From NCBI GenBank assembly GCA_903632075.3, contig CAHIKZ030001202.1:2853001-2917000 (forward strand): a stretch of DNA of 64,000 nucleotides, in the 5' to 3' direction. Origin of the DNA: Acanthosepion pharaonis (taxonomy: Eukaryota > Mollusca > Cephalopoda > Sepiida > Sepiidae). A program made the translations under genes and the position numbers. Below are positions 52,096 to 63,330 of the stretch, piece by piece; within the stretch, counting starts at the first letter, position 1, and the number at the start of each line of letters is the position of its first letter. Below the pieces are notes generated by a model. It saw only the letters and a list, made by a program, of their open reading frames with translations. It searched no databases and was not told the origin of the DNA.

Positions 52096-52980
52096 GAAAT
52101 GTATATTGTCAAGGAAAGTGATTATATTGGGAAATAAATATTTGTGAAATAAATGAGATTTTCCAGTGTCATTAGTCTACGGGTTTATTGGTATATCCAC
52201 GTATATAAAAAATTATTATTAATATGTCTTCGTAGAGTAAATAGTGACTAAAGTCTGTGTAATTCTTTCCAAATTATCTGCCACAAATATTCCCCGTAGC
52301 GACAACTGATAGTATGCTTTTGTTTCATCTTACGTAACTCCGGGTCAAATGAATGGATGCTTCGTAATAAGAACTCGTAAAGCCCAATAGGGTTCAATAA
52401 CCCTGCCAAGATCCGTTGAAGAAACTATTCATTACTCTGTCATTTCTATGCTAAAGCCTTATAGTAACCGATATATGAATATTATATGGAAATCAATTAA
52501 CTTTAGCGTTGCTTTCTGATCGTTATCACTCCGCAGTGTTTCTCTAAAACCTGGAGGCTGGCTCAGAATAAATCATTATGGCGTTATCCGCCAATTTCCT
52601 TTCGTAAAAACTTCTCTCCAGTTTCTTTCCAGGCATAATTTTTTTTTCTGATGATCTGCCAATGCAGGAGAGCTTTCTGATAAACTGAAACTAGAAATAA
52701 AACGAAACGTTAATGCACGGAGAGTTCATAACAATCTCATTAAATGTCACTGCACGATCTCCCAGTCGCTTCTTGGCTCGGATAATCCCTAATTGCAGAC
52801 GGCAATCAACTTTGCCCTTTTGATTTCGGAATAATTGATGGCTTACAAATGACCTTGAATATCTAAGTATCTCCAAGGCAAGGAAATATGAATATTTGGC
52901 CATAAATTCTATATTAATTGCCCAGTACTTAATGCGATTGTGTATACGCGCACAAGCTCCCTCTCCTCTCTTTTCACTCT
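52096..52980. other. unassigned AT-rich stretch
   Basis: No gene, RNA or repeat family is recognised. The open frame at 52,691-52,903 (-) has no recognisable motif. Confidence 0.5.
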
Positions 52981-52982
52981 CT

Positions 52983-53867
<885 letters not shown>

Positions 53868-53881
53868 CTTCCATCGTCTAG

Positions 53882-54020
53882 TAGAGATTTTCCAAGCGTA
53901 GCTTTAGATGTTGAAAAAGGCCGAAAGTATGGGGCACCCAGTGAGTATCGAACTCACTACTCATTCGTAATTGTGCTAGCGAGACAAGCATGCTAACCAT
54001 TACACCGCCTCGGGGTGCCT
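53882..54020 (-). mobile_element. short tRNA-derived SINE with 14-bp TSD
   Basis: The - strand starts at the AGGCACCCCGAGGCGGTGTA end, has an A box GGTGTAATGGTTAGCATG and a B box GAGTTCGATACTC, and closes with GGGTGCCC, which can pair with the GGGCACC-type 5' end as a tRNA acceptor would. A tail follows (CATACTTTCGGCC...ACGCTTGGAAAATC). It is flanked by CTTCCATCGTCTAG (53,868-53,881) and CTTCCATTGTCTAG (54,021-54,034), a 14-bp duplication with one mismatch. The length of 139 bp matches the monomers at 60,325-60,601. Confidence 0.82.
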
Positions 54021-54108
54021 CTTCCATTGTCTAGAAACTCTTAAGTAAGAACATCGTTAATATTCCACAAGACACAAAGCAAGGTATTCCGTAGAAGGAA
54101 TCCTTGGA

Positions 54109-54309
54109 TTAGTTGTGATAATGGTTTATTATTTTGTGAAAACTACTGTCTTTTCTCGCTTCCTGGTGACATGTGCAATACATTTTTTTATCACCTGTAA
54201 CAAAGCGATGCAAAAATGAGAGTTTGGCACTCCTAGTTAAAAGAATGTGCAGAATCTGTAAGTTCTCCGGAAAAAAAAACTCATAGAGGACATCTTTGCA
54301 AATTTTCAC
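54109..54309 (-). pseudogene. mariner-like transposase fragment
   Basis: The - strand frame reads ...LLTRSAKLSFLHRFVTGDKK followed by unrelated residues. This resembles the mariner block around the first catalytic Asp (LLSRQ...FLHR[IL]VTGDEKW). Here the usual E after TGD is K and the following W is lost. Only about 25 residues resemble the family, so this is a short decayed remnant, and the rest of the frame is not informative. Confidence 0.45.
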
Positions 54310-55544
54310 AATTAAACTCTGAAATCCGTATAAACGATATACTTATCAAAAGAAGATATTATATTATTATTTCACTTGAGGACTACAAATAGCAGCAACA
54401 ATTCAAATTGATAGCACGGATAACTCGAAGAAAAAATAATCACATTAAAATACTGACTTTTCACCCTACTACAAATAAAAGGTTAGGAAGCAAAGCAGCC
54501 ATCAATACTGGAAAGAGCAATAACAGCTACTGTGCTTGAGAAACACATTACCATGAAAAACCCTATTTAGAGATACATTTTATAAATTTCAACAGAAAGC
54601 TATATTGGCTCATCGGTCAATCAATGCAATATGTTTCCTTGTAGGAAAAATGTTAGTGCTATTGTTAATATTAACCGATATTAGCATTACCATTTTTCTC
54701 TGAGACCGAAATACACAACTGAACACTCAATTGGTTTTTGGTGAATTTTGTAATTAAGGTGACTGTACCAGTCTAAGTAAAAAATCTATTGAAATAATTT
54801 AATTACAGGTCGGTAACTGAACGATTGACGCAGCATAATCTTTCCTATTCGCTCACAGTGTCAATTTTGCTCTCTCTCCTCGATATCTGCATACGGAATT
54901 ACGTGTTGTATCTATTTGCTGTAGGCATGAATTATGCAGACTTTGTAATATTAAAAGTCGACTAAGCTAAGGCTTGAGAGACTCTCAATATAGTGTTACT
55001 GTTAAAATGGTAATTATCAAGGAGATGTGTAATATGAATAAAACAGGAGGTATGAAGTGAAGATTGTGAAGATTAGGAGAATAGCTAACGATTAAATCCT
55101 TTAAGATCCCAGTGGTCCTGAAATCACGTAAATGTCTAAACAAACTGACAGTTCTTGGATAAAGGTCATCTACACGAAACATTTTACTCATACTGGATGC
55201 CTAGATGAAATGAAGGTGATTCAATTCCGTGGAAATGGCAAGGGGTATCATAATTATATAGACTAAACTGGTGGAACTAATGAATTGAGCTTATCTGAAA
55301 ATTTGCTATGGAAATAGTGATAGGACAGCAGTAGGTTGGATTGGGTTGATTATGTTTTCCCTTTCAAGATTTTGAAATCTACAAAGGTCGGAAAGTGAAG
55401 ATTGAACCGCTCCATTTCAGATATTACAGGAATACTTTGCCATCGTCTAATCTGAATCTTAAATACACGGCTTCACAAAGAAAACACTAATTCACTCAAA
55501 TGCAACGTGTTACTGAGTGTGAGAGAATATGAGATAAAGAAAAA
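54310..55544. other. unassigned AT-rich stretch
   Basis: No recognised gene or repeat. A 68-codon open frame at 54,985-55,191 (-) has a basic N-terminal half (RTVSLFRHLRDFRTTGILKD) that I cannot assign. Confidence 0.4.
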
Positions 55545-55790
55545 AATATTAAGAAGAGAGAACAATAAAATAATATGAATTAAGGAGAAAGAAGATAACG
55601 ATAAATATTACATTTAAATTTTTGAGGATTAATGTTGATTGGAAAGTAAGAAGCCGGAAGAGAGCTCCACAAATGAGAAGTGCGAGAGAAGAAACTATTA
55701 GCACAGAACTTACGGTTACATCTAGCCATTTGAACAGTGCGATCATCAGATCTTGCTGTCAGTAAGCTAAAATACATAAAGTCTTGTTAC
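55545..55790 (-). pseudogene. LINE polymerase C-terminal fragment, second copy
   Basis: The - strand gives CNRKFCANSFFSRTSHLWSS followed by LPASYFPININPQKFK, matching the same C-terminal block as the + strand fragment at 51,840-51,960 (RKFYANSFFSRTSSLW, PPASCF). It lacks the upstream blocks entirely. The two fragments belong to the same or closely related LINE families and lie in opposite orientations. Confidence 0.75.
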
Positions 55791-56983
55791 TTACAAGGTA
55801 ATGTCATCCGAATAATTACTATGATAATATTCATAGAAAAGTTACAGGACAGCTACGTTACGGTGGTGGGAAAGTGACTAAAGCCGAGATGCCAGATCAG
55901 GACTAAAAAGATTGCAGATTCTTTTTTGTTGTATTTATGATCACTACCTACGCAGCATGACATGGCTGCAATATTCAAAGCATGGGCGAATGGTAGACTT
56001 ATAAATATGTAATATATATATTTGACGAGCAAAATTGTCTAGCATAGTGAAGCTAATTCCCAAGTAACAGACTTGGCAATTGATTCAATATAATATTTCC
56101 GCTTCATGCTATCAAGAAACGTTAATCTAAGCAGGTGCAATGAGTGACTTTCCTGGTAGTTAGCATCAGCATATACTAACGGAAGCAAAAAGGGATTCTC
56201 AGACTATGAGAAGTTTTCATATGTTCCTGTTATGCCGATATATAAAATAAATAGTTATTTGAATTTAAACCTTTATTTACTGGGAGAAACAAACATCTAC
56301 GAAGATATGATAAAAAACCCTTTGTTCCAAGCAGATTTAAACAAAAAGTCGTCTGTATGAAAAATGAATTTGATAGATGGAGGTAATCTTCAGAACCTGC
56401 AAATCTAGAACAATGCCAAAAAAAAAAGAACAAAAAAAAAAACAAACAAAAATCATTGGAATGTACCAATGAACTATTGTGACACTATACACTCCGTCTA
56501 TGTCCAGAGTAACCTTAGGCACGAATACTACAGTTTAAAAATCCACGTCACTGTACAAGAGGGTAAACTATCATCAAACCCGGACCCACTACTGATCAAA
56601 AGAACATCATATGTGACGATTTAAAATCAGGAGTCCCGGTCGAACTTGCAAGAAATAGGGTACAACGTTCACTCATGTCTTCTACTTATAAATTTTTCTC
56701 ATCTCGTAATTTGATGTGAGAATGTGTTGAATGTCACAGTCATTCCAATACCTTCACGATAAAAATATATTGCGGACTCTACATAGGCTATTTGTGTTCC
56801 TTATCTCGAAGCCTCACTTTTTTTCAACCTATGAAATTTTAGGACTTGTGACAGAAGAGATCACAAGATGACAAATGTAATGATAGTGGCACAACATAGG
56901 ATATCAAACAGTAGGCTTCCTTTAAAAGAAATGAAATGGGTAACAGAAGACCTATTGACAAATACTCATTTTTATCGAAAAAT
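55791..56983. other. unassigned AT-rich stretch
   Basis: A-rich runs at 56,418-56,452. Sequence from about 56,470 onward may belong to the Tc1-like remnant that ends at 57,075, but its translation is too broken to support that. Confidence 0.4.
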
Positions 56984-57075
56984 CTTGTGATATCCTCGTG
57001 TCCATCTTGTAAGCCAGACCATAACCCGATTGAAAACTCACTGATTATGCTGAAGAGGAAGGTTTATATTGCCAA
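56984..57075 (+). pseudogene. Tc1-like transposase C-terminal fragment
   Basis: The + strand gives SSCPSCKPDHNPIEN then SLIMLKRKVYIA. This matches the Tc1-family block containing the second catalytic Asp (WPS.SPDLNPIEN.W..LKR.V). The DHNPIEN string and the LKRKVY ending are the strong points; the W usually after IEN is replaced by S. Upstream decay prevents recognition of the rest. Confidence 0.68.
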
Positions 57076-57746
57076 ACGGCATTAAGGTAAATATCGAAAT
57101 GCTTCTAGAGTAACACTTAATCATCTTTCAGGGAAATATGCTGCACATTAACAGTGTAAATATTTCAATGAGTTTTTACATTAGGGCTCGAAAATATATG
57201 AGAAATTAGAAGGGGCTAATAATATAAAATACAATGTAATGCTTACGACCTTTCCAGTATATGTGTGAATGAAACATCGAACGTTTTAAGGGTTTCTTAA
57301 TAAAGACTAAAATTTTTCAACTTTTCGAAACTATACAAACCTGATGAACTATACGGCCAAATTGAAGTTTTTAATTGAAGGTTATAATTTCAGAAATTTT
57401 TACATATATTCTGATTTCTGAATAAGTCTGTAAATAAATTCCTGTTGATAATCTCTGTTATGAACATATGTCCATAAAGAGTCATATTATATTTATGAAC
57501 AATTCTGAAATTTTAAAATAATTGGCACATGCAGGGTTTGACTAAAAATTATCGGGACTGTTACTGTGGTAACGGAGCTAAAATATGCAGAATGAATCCA
57601 CTTGAAACATATTAACCTTGAACTCTGTTGTGCATGCACACTAAGCTTTAACGTTTTCTCGCATTTCCGTTGTTTATCGCAGTGATTGGAAGGAAAGTGT
57701 GAAGAGTGTGGTCGTCTCACTATACAACAGACATCTTTTTAGAAAC

Positions 57747-58240
57747 AGGCATAACAGGTGTCGTATCTTGGATCTATGGCCATGATCGCAAAACCAATGT
57801 TCAATCTTCGCAGTTAAAGACCCCAACTTCTCCGAAGAAAGCATGAATGATTTAAAGATATTGCGAAGATCCTTTTGACAGTTTTCTTGACTACAAGGCA
57901 TTGTTCATCAAGCGTATGTTCCACCTGGGTACACAGCAAACAATGAGTACTACCATGGCTTGTTGGGACTTTTGTGGAAAAAGGACAGAATTTCATGAGT
58001 CCAGTGAGTGGCAACACCACAATGGCAATTCACATGTCCATTCGGTGCAACTTATGAAACAGTTTTGAGACAAGACGTCCATTCACAGTTTCGGCAATCA
58101 CTCTATTTCCCAGATCCCATTCCTCGCTACTTTCGTCTATACAAATATCAAATCCGATACGAAAGGAAAGATTTCAAGACTGCGAATGAATCCTTCGCTA
58201 TTCCAAAAAATGAGTGCCAAGAGAAGGGGAATGTGTAATC
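57747..58240 (+). pseudogene. mariner/Tc1-superfamily transposase pseudogene
   Basis: The + strand gives GITGVVSWIYGHDRKTNVQS then SQLKTPTSPKKA and a stop at 57,843. After stops and frame changes it gives a DYK..FI...PPG-like segment near 57,890-57,930, and ITLFPRSHSSLLSSIQISNP then KERFQ near 58,095-58,180. This is the block order of mariner-like transposases of the type found in the GVQW3/FLJ37770-like host-annotated group (VSWIYGHD.KTNVQSSQWKTP, then FDYKGIVH..YVPPG, then FPK.K..LKG.RFQ). Multiple stops and shifts make it inactive. The immediate flanks show no obvious terminal inverted repeats. Confidence 0.62.
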
Positions 58241-58311
58241 AGGGCTGAAGTAGAAGCGGAATTGCAGAATTAAGCGGGAGCAATGAGATTAGAACCGCAT
58301 AGATAATCAGT

Positions 58312-58548
58312 ATGACACGGCGACATTTGATTGGACGTGTAAAGAGGCGTCGTGCAGCCAATGGGCAACTCGAACAGGTGTCGCGTTCCACTGGTCATGC
58401 TTATGCGCCTGCATCAGCGCGTGACACATCGCGTGAAACATCGCATGACATACCGCGTGCTTTCTGGGTCACACATACACGCGTTGCTGCACCAGTTAAT
58501 TATCAAGTTCAGCAGCAACCGATGGGCAAAGAGTGGTGGTGTGAATAA
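58312..58548 (+). promoter_or_regulatory. GC-richer CpG patch with opposed CCAAT boxes
   Basis: ATTGG near 58,331 and CCAAT near 58,358 face each other within a local rise in CpG (repeated GCGTGACAC, GCGTGAAAC and GCATGACAT near 58,419-58,452). The 78-codon open frame across it is compositionally biased and has no family I recognise. It could be a promoter fragment or an unknown GC-rich repeat. Confidence 0.25.
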
Positions 58549-58674
58549 AGTCCACACAGCATGAGCCAGGATTGGAAGGTTATGAGTGAAAAAGTTGGCC
58601 TTTGATTTTTTTGCAAAGTTTAAAAAAATAAGTTTTTTCGATTTTTCACCTTCAAGTGTTAATTTTTTCCAGTC

Positions 58675-58830
58675 AATTTGAACTCAAAAGCGGCATTGAA
58701 GAATTATCTATTAAAGAAAAAAATGATCGAAATCAGATGAAAACTGAGGAAACGCATAAACAATATCTGATCACACACACATACACACATGAACACACAT
58801 ACATATTTTGAACATTATAGATATAGATAT
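58675..58830 (+). repeat. LINE 3'-UTR-like segment, copy 1
   Basis: TTTGAACTCAAAAGCGGCAT...TCGAAATCAGATG...ATTATAGATATAGATA matches 59,173-59,268 (TTTTGACTCAAAAGCAGCA...GCGAAATCGAATG...ATTATAGATATAGATA). A CA/ACAC microsatellite insertion makes this copy longer. Copy 2 directly follows the LINE coding trace at 58,963-59,190, so this is probably that element's 3' UTR. Confidence 0.6.
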
Positions 58831-58962
58831 TTAATAATATAAATTTAATTGTATAATAATAAAAAATATTATTGTAACAATTTAAACTATTTATTTTTAT
58901 TAAAGTTTTTAGGAAATATATATATGCACGAACAGATAGTAAATATTCAAACGTTGCTGAGA

Positions 58963-59190
58963 GACATATTACGCTAATAGGCTGCTTCGATAAGGACATT
59001 CTTCTGGGCCCAGTGGACGGCTAGTGACACCAGGGACGATCGCCCATATTTTGGTTTGATTATATTAAGAGGTGGACGAGAGGCAGCATCAAACAAAGAG
59101 AGAGATGAAGGAGAGTTGTAACAAACTTAGGTTAATTGACAGGATGTAGTGGAGAGCCATTGTCGCTAACAATTTTGACTCAAAAGCAGC
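58963..59190 (+). pseudogene. LINE C-terminal fragment, + strand arm of an inverted pair
   Basis: The + strand gives GCFDKDILLGPVDG, then, past stops and a small insertion, RSPIFWFDYIKRWTRGS and KESCNKL, then WRAIVANN. This is the familiar order of the LINE polymerase C-terminus (FGHI...LEKDILLG...GRP.T.W.DDI..WTG...W.A.V..). Positions 58,963-59,134 are the inverse complement of 59,409-59,571 with few differences, the main one a 7-bp ACCAGGG insertion near 59,027. Confidence 0.68.
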
Positions 59191-59408
59191 ACTGAATCTA
59201 TCAAACAAAAAAATCAGCGAAATCGAATGATCATACACACATTTTGAGAATTATAGATATAGATACTTATATACGATTTTAGAAATTTCGTGTTGGGGTG
59301 ATAATTTTCCAAAAATAAACTGAATTAAACCCTTCTTCATTATCTTTAACAAAAGTCCATCGAATTATGACACAGGAAATAAATTGTTTTACAAAACTTA
59401 AAAAGTCA

Positions 59409-59790
59409 TAACCCAAGTTTGTTACAACTCTCCTTCATCTCTCTCTTTGTTTGATGCTGCCTCTCGTCCACCTCTTAATATAATCAAACCAAAATATGGG
59501 TGATCGTCACTAGCCGTCCACTGAACCCAGAAGAATATCCTTATCGAAGCAGCCTATTTGCGTAATATGTCCGAAGTAACGGAGCTTCCATATCACCATA
59601 TCTGCTCTTTCAATACGTGTCTTGTTCTAATAGTATCTACCAACCACATTTATTGGTGCGTCTCGCTATCAATGGCACTCTGAAGACTATGCAATATGGC
59701 CACATTTTGAAAGTATCAGTCCGGTGTATTTCTCTCTTGGTCACTGTCCATGACTCGCGTCCGGGGCTGGCGATAACGAAAGCAGTGACT
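59409..59790 (-). pseudogene. LINE C-terminal fragment, - strand arm
   Basis: The - strand gives ESWTVTKREIHRTDTFKMWP near 59,755-59,690, then IARRTNK, then KLRYFGHITQIGCFDKDILL and GSVDG near 59,595-59,510, then FWFDYIK-like sequence to 59,409. It covers more of the LINE C-terminus than its + strand partner. The sense strand is broken by stops and frame changes. The opposite-strand open frame at 59,617-59,811 is a shadow of this. Confidence 0.72.
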
Positions 59791-59992
59791 CGTAGTAATT
59801 TCTATGATTGAATACCTCGCAGTAAACATCAATTATAATCTAAATAAATGATAAATTACAATGTAAAAAGCGTCATAAAAACGATCGTATTGTACGTTGG
59901 TTGGTTGCTTGTTTTTTTTATGGGTTATTTGATGCTGAAATTTAAATAGTTTGTACAGAATTGTAGTTTGTAGTTTTTTAGTGATAATAATC

Positions 59993-60295
59993 GTTTTAGT
60001 GATAGAAGTCTTACTAATTAACCCATAGCGGTGGGGGATAAGAGGAGTATCCATACCTTTAATAGTAGTATTTTTTGCATCAGTTAAAACAACTAAACCA
60101 CCGAAGATTGGAACTCGACTCTCCGATTAAAAACTCCTATGCCATTATCTATTACACCACCCGCACATCCAAGCTTGCAGTACCTGGTATTACCAAGCGG
60201 TCACTCATCTAGTTCCTGATCAAGTTCAACATTGCTTAACTTCGTGATCGTACGGGAACTGATGTTTCAACGTGATATGGCCGTAAACCACGTAT
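59993..60295 (-). mobile_element. old tRNA-derived SINE body, second copy
   Basis: It shares TTTTAGTGATA...TTACTAATTAACCCATAG, ATCCATACCTTT, the CTCTCCGATTAAAA.CTC block, CATCCAAGCTTGCAG and CTTCGTGATCGTACGGGAAC with the copy at 49,257-49,481 plus 50,281-50,405. It is continuous across the point where that copy is interrupted, so it serves as the empty-site comparison. The tRNA-like head is no longer clear. Confidence 0.65.
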
Positions 60296-60324
60296 TGTAT
60301 ATTGCAATTATATATCTATGCTGG

Positions 60325-60601
60325 GGGACACCTCAAGATGGTGTAATGGTTAGCAAGATTGTCTCGCTAGAACTATTACGACTGAGTAGTTAGTTCGATC
60401 CTCACTGGGTGCCCCATACTTTCGGCCGTGTGCCACATCTAAGCTACGCTTGGAAAATCACTTTGGGCACCTCGACGTGGTGTAATGGTTAGGAAACTTG
60501 TTTTGCTAGATCAATTACGACTGAGTAGGGAGTTCGATCTTCACTGGGTACCCCCATACTTTTGGCCTTATGCCACATCTAAGCCGGGCTTAGAAAATCG
60601 C
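60325..60601 (+). mobile_element. dimeric tRNA-derived SINE with perfect 16-bp TSD
   Basis: Two head-to-tail copies of a 140-bp unit (about 60,325-60,464 and 60,465-60,601). Each has an A box (GGTGTAATGGTTAG), a B box (AGTTCGATC) and a closing GGGTGCCC or GGGTACCC that pairs with the 5' GGGCACC-type end. Each is followed by CATACTTTCGGCC-like sequence and GCTTGGAAAATC- or GCTTAGAAAATC-like sequence. The pair is flanked by TATATATCTATGCTGG at 60,309-60,324 and 60,602-60,617, an exact 16-bp duplication, so the dimer inserted as one unit. The same family occurs as a monomer at 53,882-54,020. Confidence 0.85.
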
Positions 60602-60619
60602 TATATATCTATGCTGGTT

Positions 60620-61349
60620 TGGAAATAGTGCTAGTAAACTCAGAGTACAAAGTCTGGGGAAAAATATTTGGAGGTGTTTTGTCAACGTTGAGAGCAGGTC
60701 ATGCCAGTTTTGTAAAGACGTATAAATTCGCCCAGAGTAACGGAAGCATTAAACAAAAATAAACACATTACCTATAAAAATACGTTCGCTTAAATTAGAT
60801 ATTAAAATTTCATATTATTTTAATCATTTCTTTGGATCATTACTTTCGTGAACACAATGTAAAATTGGAAAAGATTATAATAATAATTTGTCTTGAAAGT
60901 TCAAAATACAATCTGCTACAAGAATTTCGCTAATCGAGCAACACATCAGAATTTCTAATCGGGAAACTCCCACTCTGTCCTAGCCGGTTGGATAAAGACT
61001 GCGTAATCACAAAGTAACTCTAGCATATCTAATGATCTAGTCTCGGTTTTATAACTATAAAGTCTTGAATAAAATCAATTTATGGAAACATTTTTCGATT
61101 CGGTGACCACAAGCAGACAGGATTTATGGTTAAGATTAAAGAATAAATAAACTTTTTCGCTACTTATTATAGTTCTGTCTGAGAATAAAATCCTTTAGAA
61201 TTAATATCTCGGGTATGCAATATTCATGAAAGCATATTAATGTTCAGATTCATTAATTTGTTTTTACGGCTTATCAGCCATGAGTTTATTTACCATCAGA
61301 AAATATTTTGGATGGTATTATTATTTTTTTTTTTAGATAATAATCATCT
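60620..61349. other. unassigned AT-rich stretch
   Basis: No gene or repeat family is recognised. A T run occurs at about 61,323-61,335 next to the SINE fragment that follows. Confidence 0.5.
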
Positions 61350-61480
61350 GCTGACACGTCCTACTATTTAACACATAGCTGGAGGAGTAGAACTGTTTTC
61401 ATACCTTTCCAAAGGTATTTGCACTTAAGTCTATATAACGAATCCCGACTAGAATTAGAATTCAGCTCTTTTAATTTTTC
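61350..61480 (-). mobile_element. old tRNA-derived SINE body, third (diverged) copy
   Basis: ACTATTTAACACATAGCTGG, then TTCATACCTTTCCAAAGGTA and TTTGCACTTAAG, aligns with 49,275-49,345 (AACCCATAGCCAG, CATACCCTTTCCAATGG, TTTGTGCGTAAG). Only the 3' portion of the element is recognisable. Confidence 0.55.
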
Positions 61481-62312
61481 TTTTGGTATACATATCTAAC
61501 GTAATAAACCCTGCCTGTTGCAGTTCCGTCCTGTCTCTCCGGCGGTTCTGGCCGAGAAGTAAACCACCCGGTCCTCCCCCGGTGAACTGAAGAAACCACC
61601 ACTATCCGCCACGTTGTGGATTTTTGACCCGAACAGCAGTATTTCGATCCCTCAGAACGATCCGGAGGTAGGATGAATTAAATGGATGTGTATTACGCTG
61701 AAAGGAACTCACTATTCATGCAAAAAAAAAAGAAAAAGTTTCTTGTCGTAGCCGTAAAGACATAAAAAAAAGAATAACCAACTCTTTCGGTTCTTGTACA
61801 AAGAGCCCTTTTTAGGCCACTGTTTTTATGTCACTACCGAAAAATTTAGACGAGTACAAAATGTCGTAACGAGGTTCACTCGTTTGGGGTCGGAAGAGAG
61901 AGAGAGTAGGAAAATTTCTGCCTAAACAATTTTGTCTGATCTAAGGGAAGTAATTCGTGGATCTTCGTCTGCACCCTACGATATAGCAGTCTGCTTTCTC
62001 ACAGCTTTGTCGACGAAGTTATCTAGATTCGTACGGGTTCTATTTCTATCTCTTGGTTCGGATCGGTCTATGTGACGCAGGACAACCAACAGACCAGACC
62101 AGCAAATTCCAACTAGCCGTCTCTTCCGCGTTCCGTTCTCCGTTCTGACTAACTCAAGCGTGCGGGCAGCTTAGATAGATAGAGGCGGAGCTAAACCATT
62201 TTAGGCACCGCCCACGAATTTTAATATGCAAATCGCATTTGACCACCATGCAAGCTTTTCCGGTCCCCGAAACTCAGTGGGAACCCAGTTTTCAAGAGAT
62301 ACTAAAATCTGA
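61481..62312. other. GC-richer unassigned stretch with promoter-like motifs
   Basis: The composition is markedly higher in GC and CpG than in the flanks (for example 61,520-61,670 and 62,090-62,220). An octamer ATGCAAAT lies at 62,225-62,232, preceded by GGCACCGCCCACG. No coding sequence is recognised. The right end abuts the Penelope-like remnant. It may contain fragments of a histone cluster (see 61,799-61,822) or an uncharacterised repeat. Confidence 0.35.
61799..61822 (+). other. histone-mRNA 3' stem-loop-like motif (imperfect)
   Basis: CAAAGAGCCCTTTTTAGGCC then ACTG resembles the metazoan replication-dependent histone 3' hairpin (CAAAGGCYCTTTTNAGRGCC, then ACC). One G is missing from the 3' arm and one mismatch lies in the 5' arm. 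No histone coding sequence is visible upstream. It could be a relic of a histone gene or a chance match. Confidence 0.3.
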
Positions 62313-63089
62313 TTCGGACTTCCTGTTGGGGCTTCCGCTGGGTTCAAGAAATCCGTATACCGTAAACCGACATTCCCCGGACAGTACATCAATTTCAACT
62401 CCCACCATCCATACAGCGTAATGAAAGGGGTCGTCCGCTGCTTACAACACCAAGCAAACGTCGTAAGTGCCGACACAGAGACATTAGATAAAGAATTGGT
62501 CAGTATAAGGAGTACCCTAAAACGTAACAATTACCCTGGGTACATGGTAGCAGCCCCTCAAAACTGGGATAGGCGGGTACAAGAGGAGGACAACAACAGT
62601 CGGAAAACAGTCTGCCTGCCTTATGTGAAGGGGTTATTAGAGAAAATACAAAGGATCTGCGGTCCATATAACAGCAGGACAACCTTCATAAGCTTGATGA
62701 AACTTCGCAGATATCTCTACCGAGTAAGACCCTCGCCTCATAGAGGAGAACATGACTAAAGTGTGTACGCTATCCCGTGCAGTTGCGGAAAGAAATATAA
62801 AGGGGAGACAGGCCGCGTCCTTAAGGTAAGGCTTCAAGAATACCAAAAAGCTGTAACACGAGGGGAGGTAGAAAAATCAGGCGTGTCAGACCACATATGG
62901 AGAGAGAAGGAAGATCACCGCCCTCTGTGGGATCAGGTTGAGATCATAGACAAAGAACACCATTGGACAATTTGTAAACTTAGGGAATCAGCACATATGC
63001 GAGGCCACAAAAATCTTCTGAGCCGACCAAGCATAGAAATAAATACAATATGGGAACCAGTAATAAAGAGTTTCAGAGAAAAGCGATAA
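62313..63089 (+). pseudogene. Penelope-like retroelement: RT end plus GIY-YIG endonuclease
   Basis: The frame from 62,313 reads KKSVYRKPTFPGQYINFNSH then HPYSVMKGVVRCL, the conserved C-terminal block of Penelope-type reverse transcriptases. A linker with LRRYLYRVRPSPHR precedes a stop at 62,757-62,759. The region after it reads VYAIPCSCGKKYKGETGR, then RLQEYQKAV, SGVSDHIW, EDHRPLW, RESAHMRGHKNLLSRPSIEI and IWEP, stopping at 63,087. That is the GIY-YIG endonuclease with the paired Cys (PCSC) and His residues typical of Penelope elements. The usual YIG is YKG here. The stop sits where one-base and few-base losses shift the frame and then recover it. Everything 5' of the last RT block is missing, so the copy is dead. 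Confidence 0.9.
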
Positions 63090-63330
63090 TAACAATAAAA
63101 ATTGCAATATGAGCTCTAGTAAAAACATGAAAAGGTAACAGCAAAAATTGCAATATGAGCACTTGTAAAAATTGTTGCTGAAGACATTAGTTTTATAACA
63201 CCCAGAAATTCATACACAGGTGTCCTCAAGGACACCTGAAGAAGGCCGGAGCATACAACGGCCGAAACGTTGTAATAAATATGGTGACAAAGATAAGGAC
63301 AATAGTCCGAATAATGTAAATAATGTTCTG
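63090..63330 (+). mobile_element. Penelope-like element 3' UTR and tail
   Basis: It contains a duplicated ATTGCAATATGAGC block (63,101-63,125 and 63,147-63,171) and the module ATAACACCCAGAAATTCATA. A perfect 9-bp hairpin (stem CAGGTGTCC, loop TCAA) lies at 63,217-63,238. CTGAAGA follows at 63,236-63,242, then a GGCCG/CGGCC stem with a GAGCATACAA loop, GAAAC (63,264-63,268), AATAAATATGG and GTCCGAATAATGTAAATAATG. The last roughly 70 nt match the satellite monomer. The same UTR parts occur in both halves of the composite at 49,482-50,280. Confidence 0.85.

Noticed and set aside
60325..60601. Functional tRNA genes
   Set aside because: A and B boxes and acceptor-like ends are present, but the anticodon arm is not a proper tRNA fold, the copies end in a shared SINE tail, and they are flanked by target-site duplications.
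62201..62530. 109-residue - strand open frame
   Set aside because: Its right part is the antisense of the Penelope RT block, so it is a shadow.
63217..63275. Annotating a functional hammerhead ribozyme
   Set aside because: The CTGAAGA/GAAAC core order is suggestive, but the cleavage triplet and flanking helices are not convincing. It is kept only as a finding.
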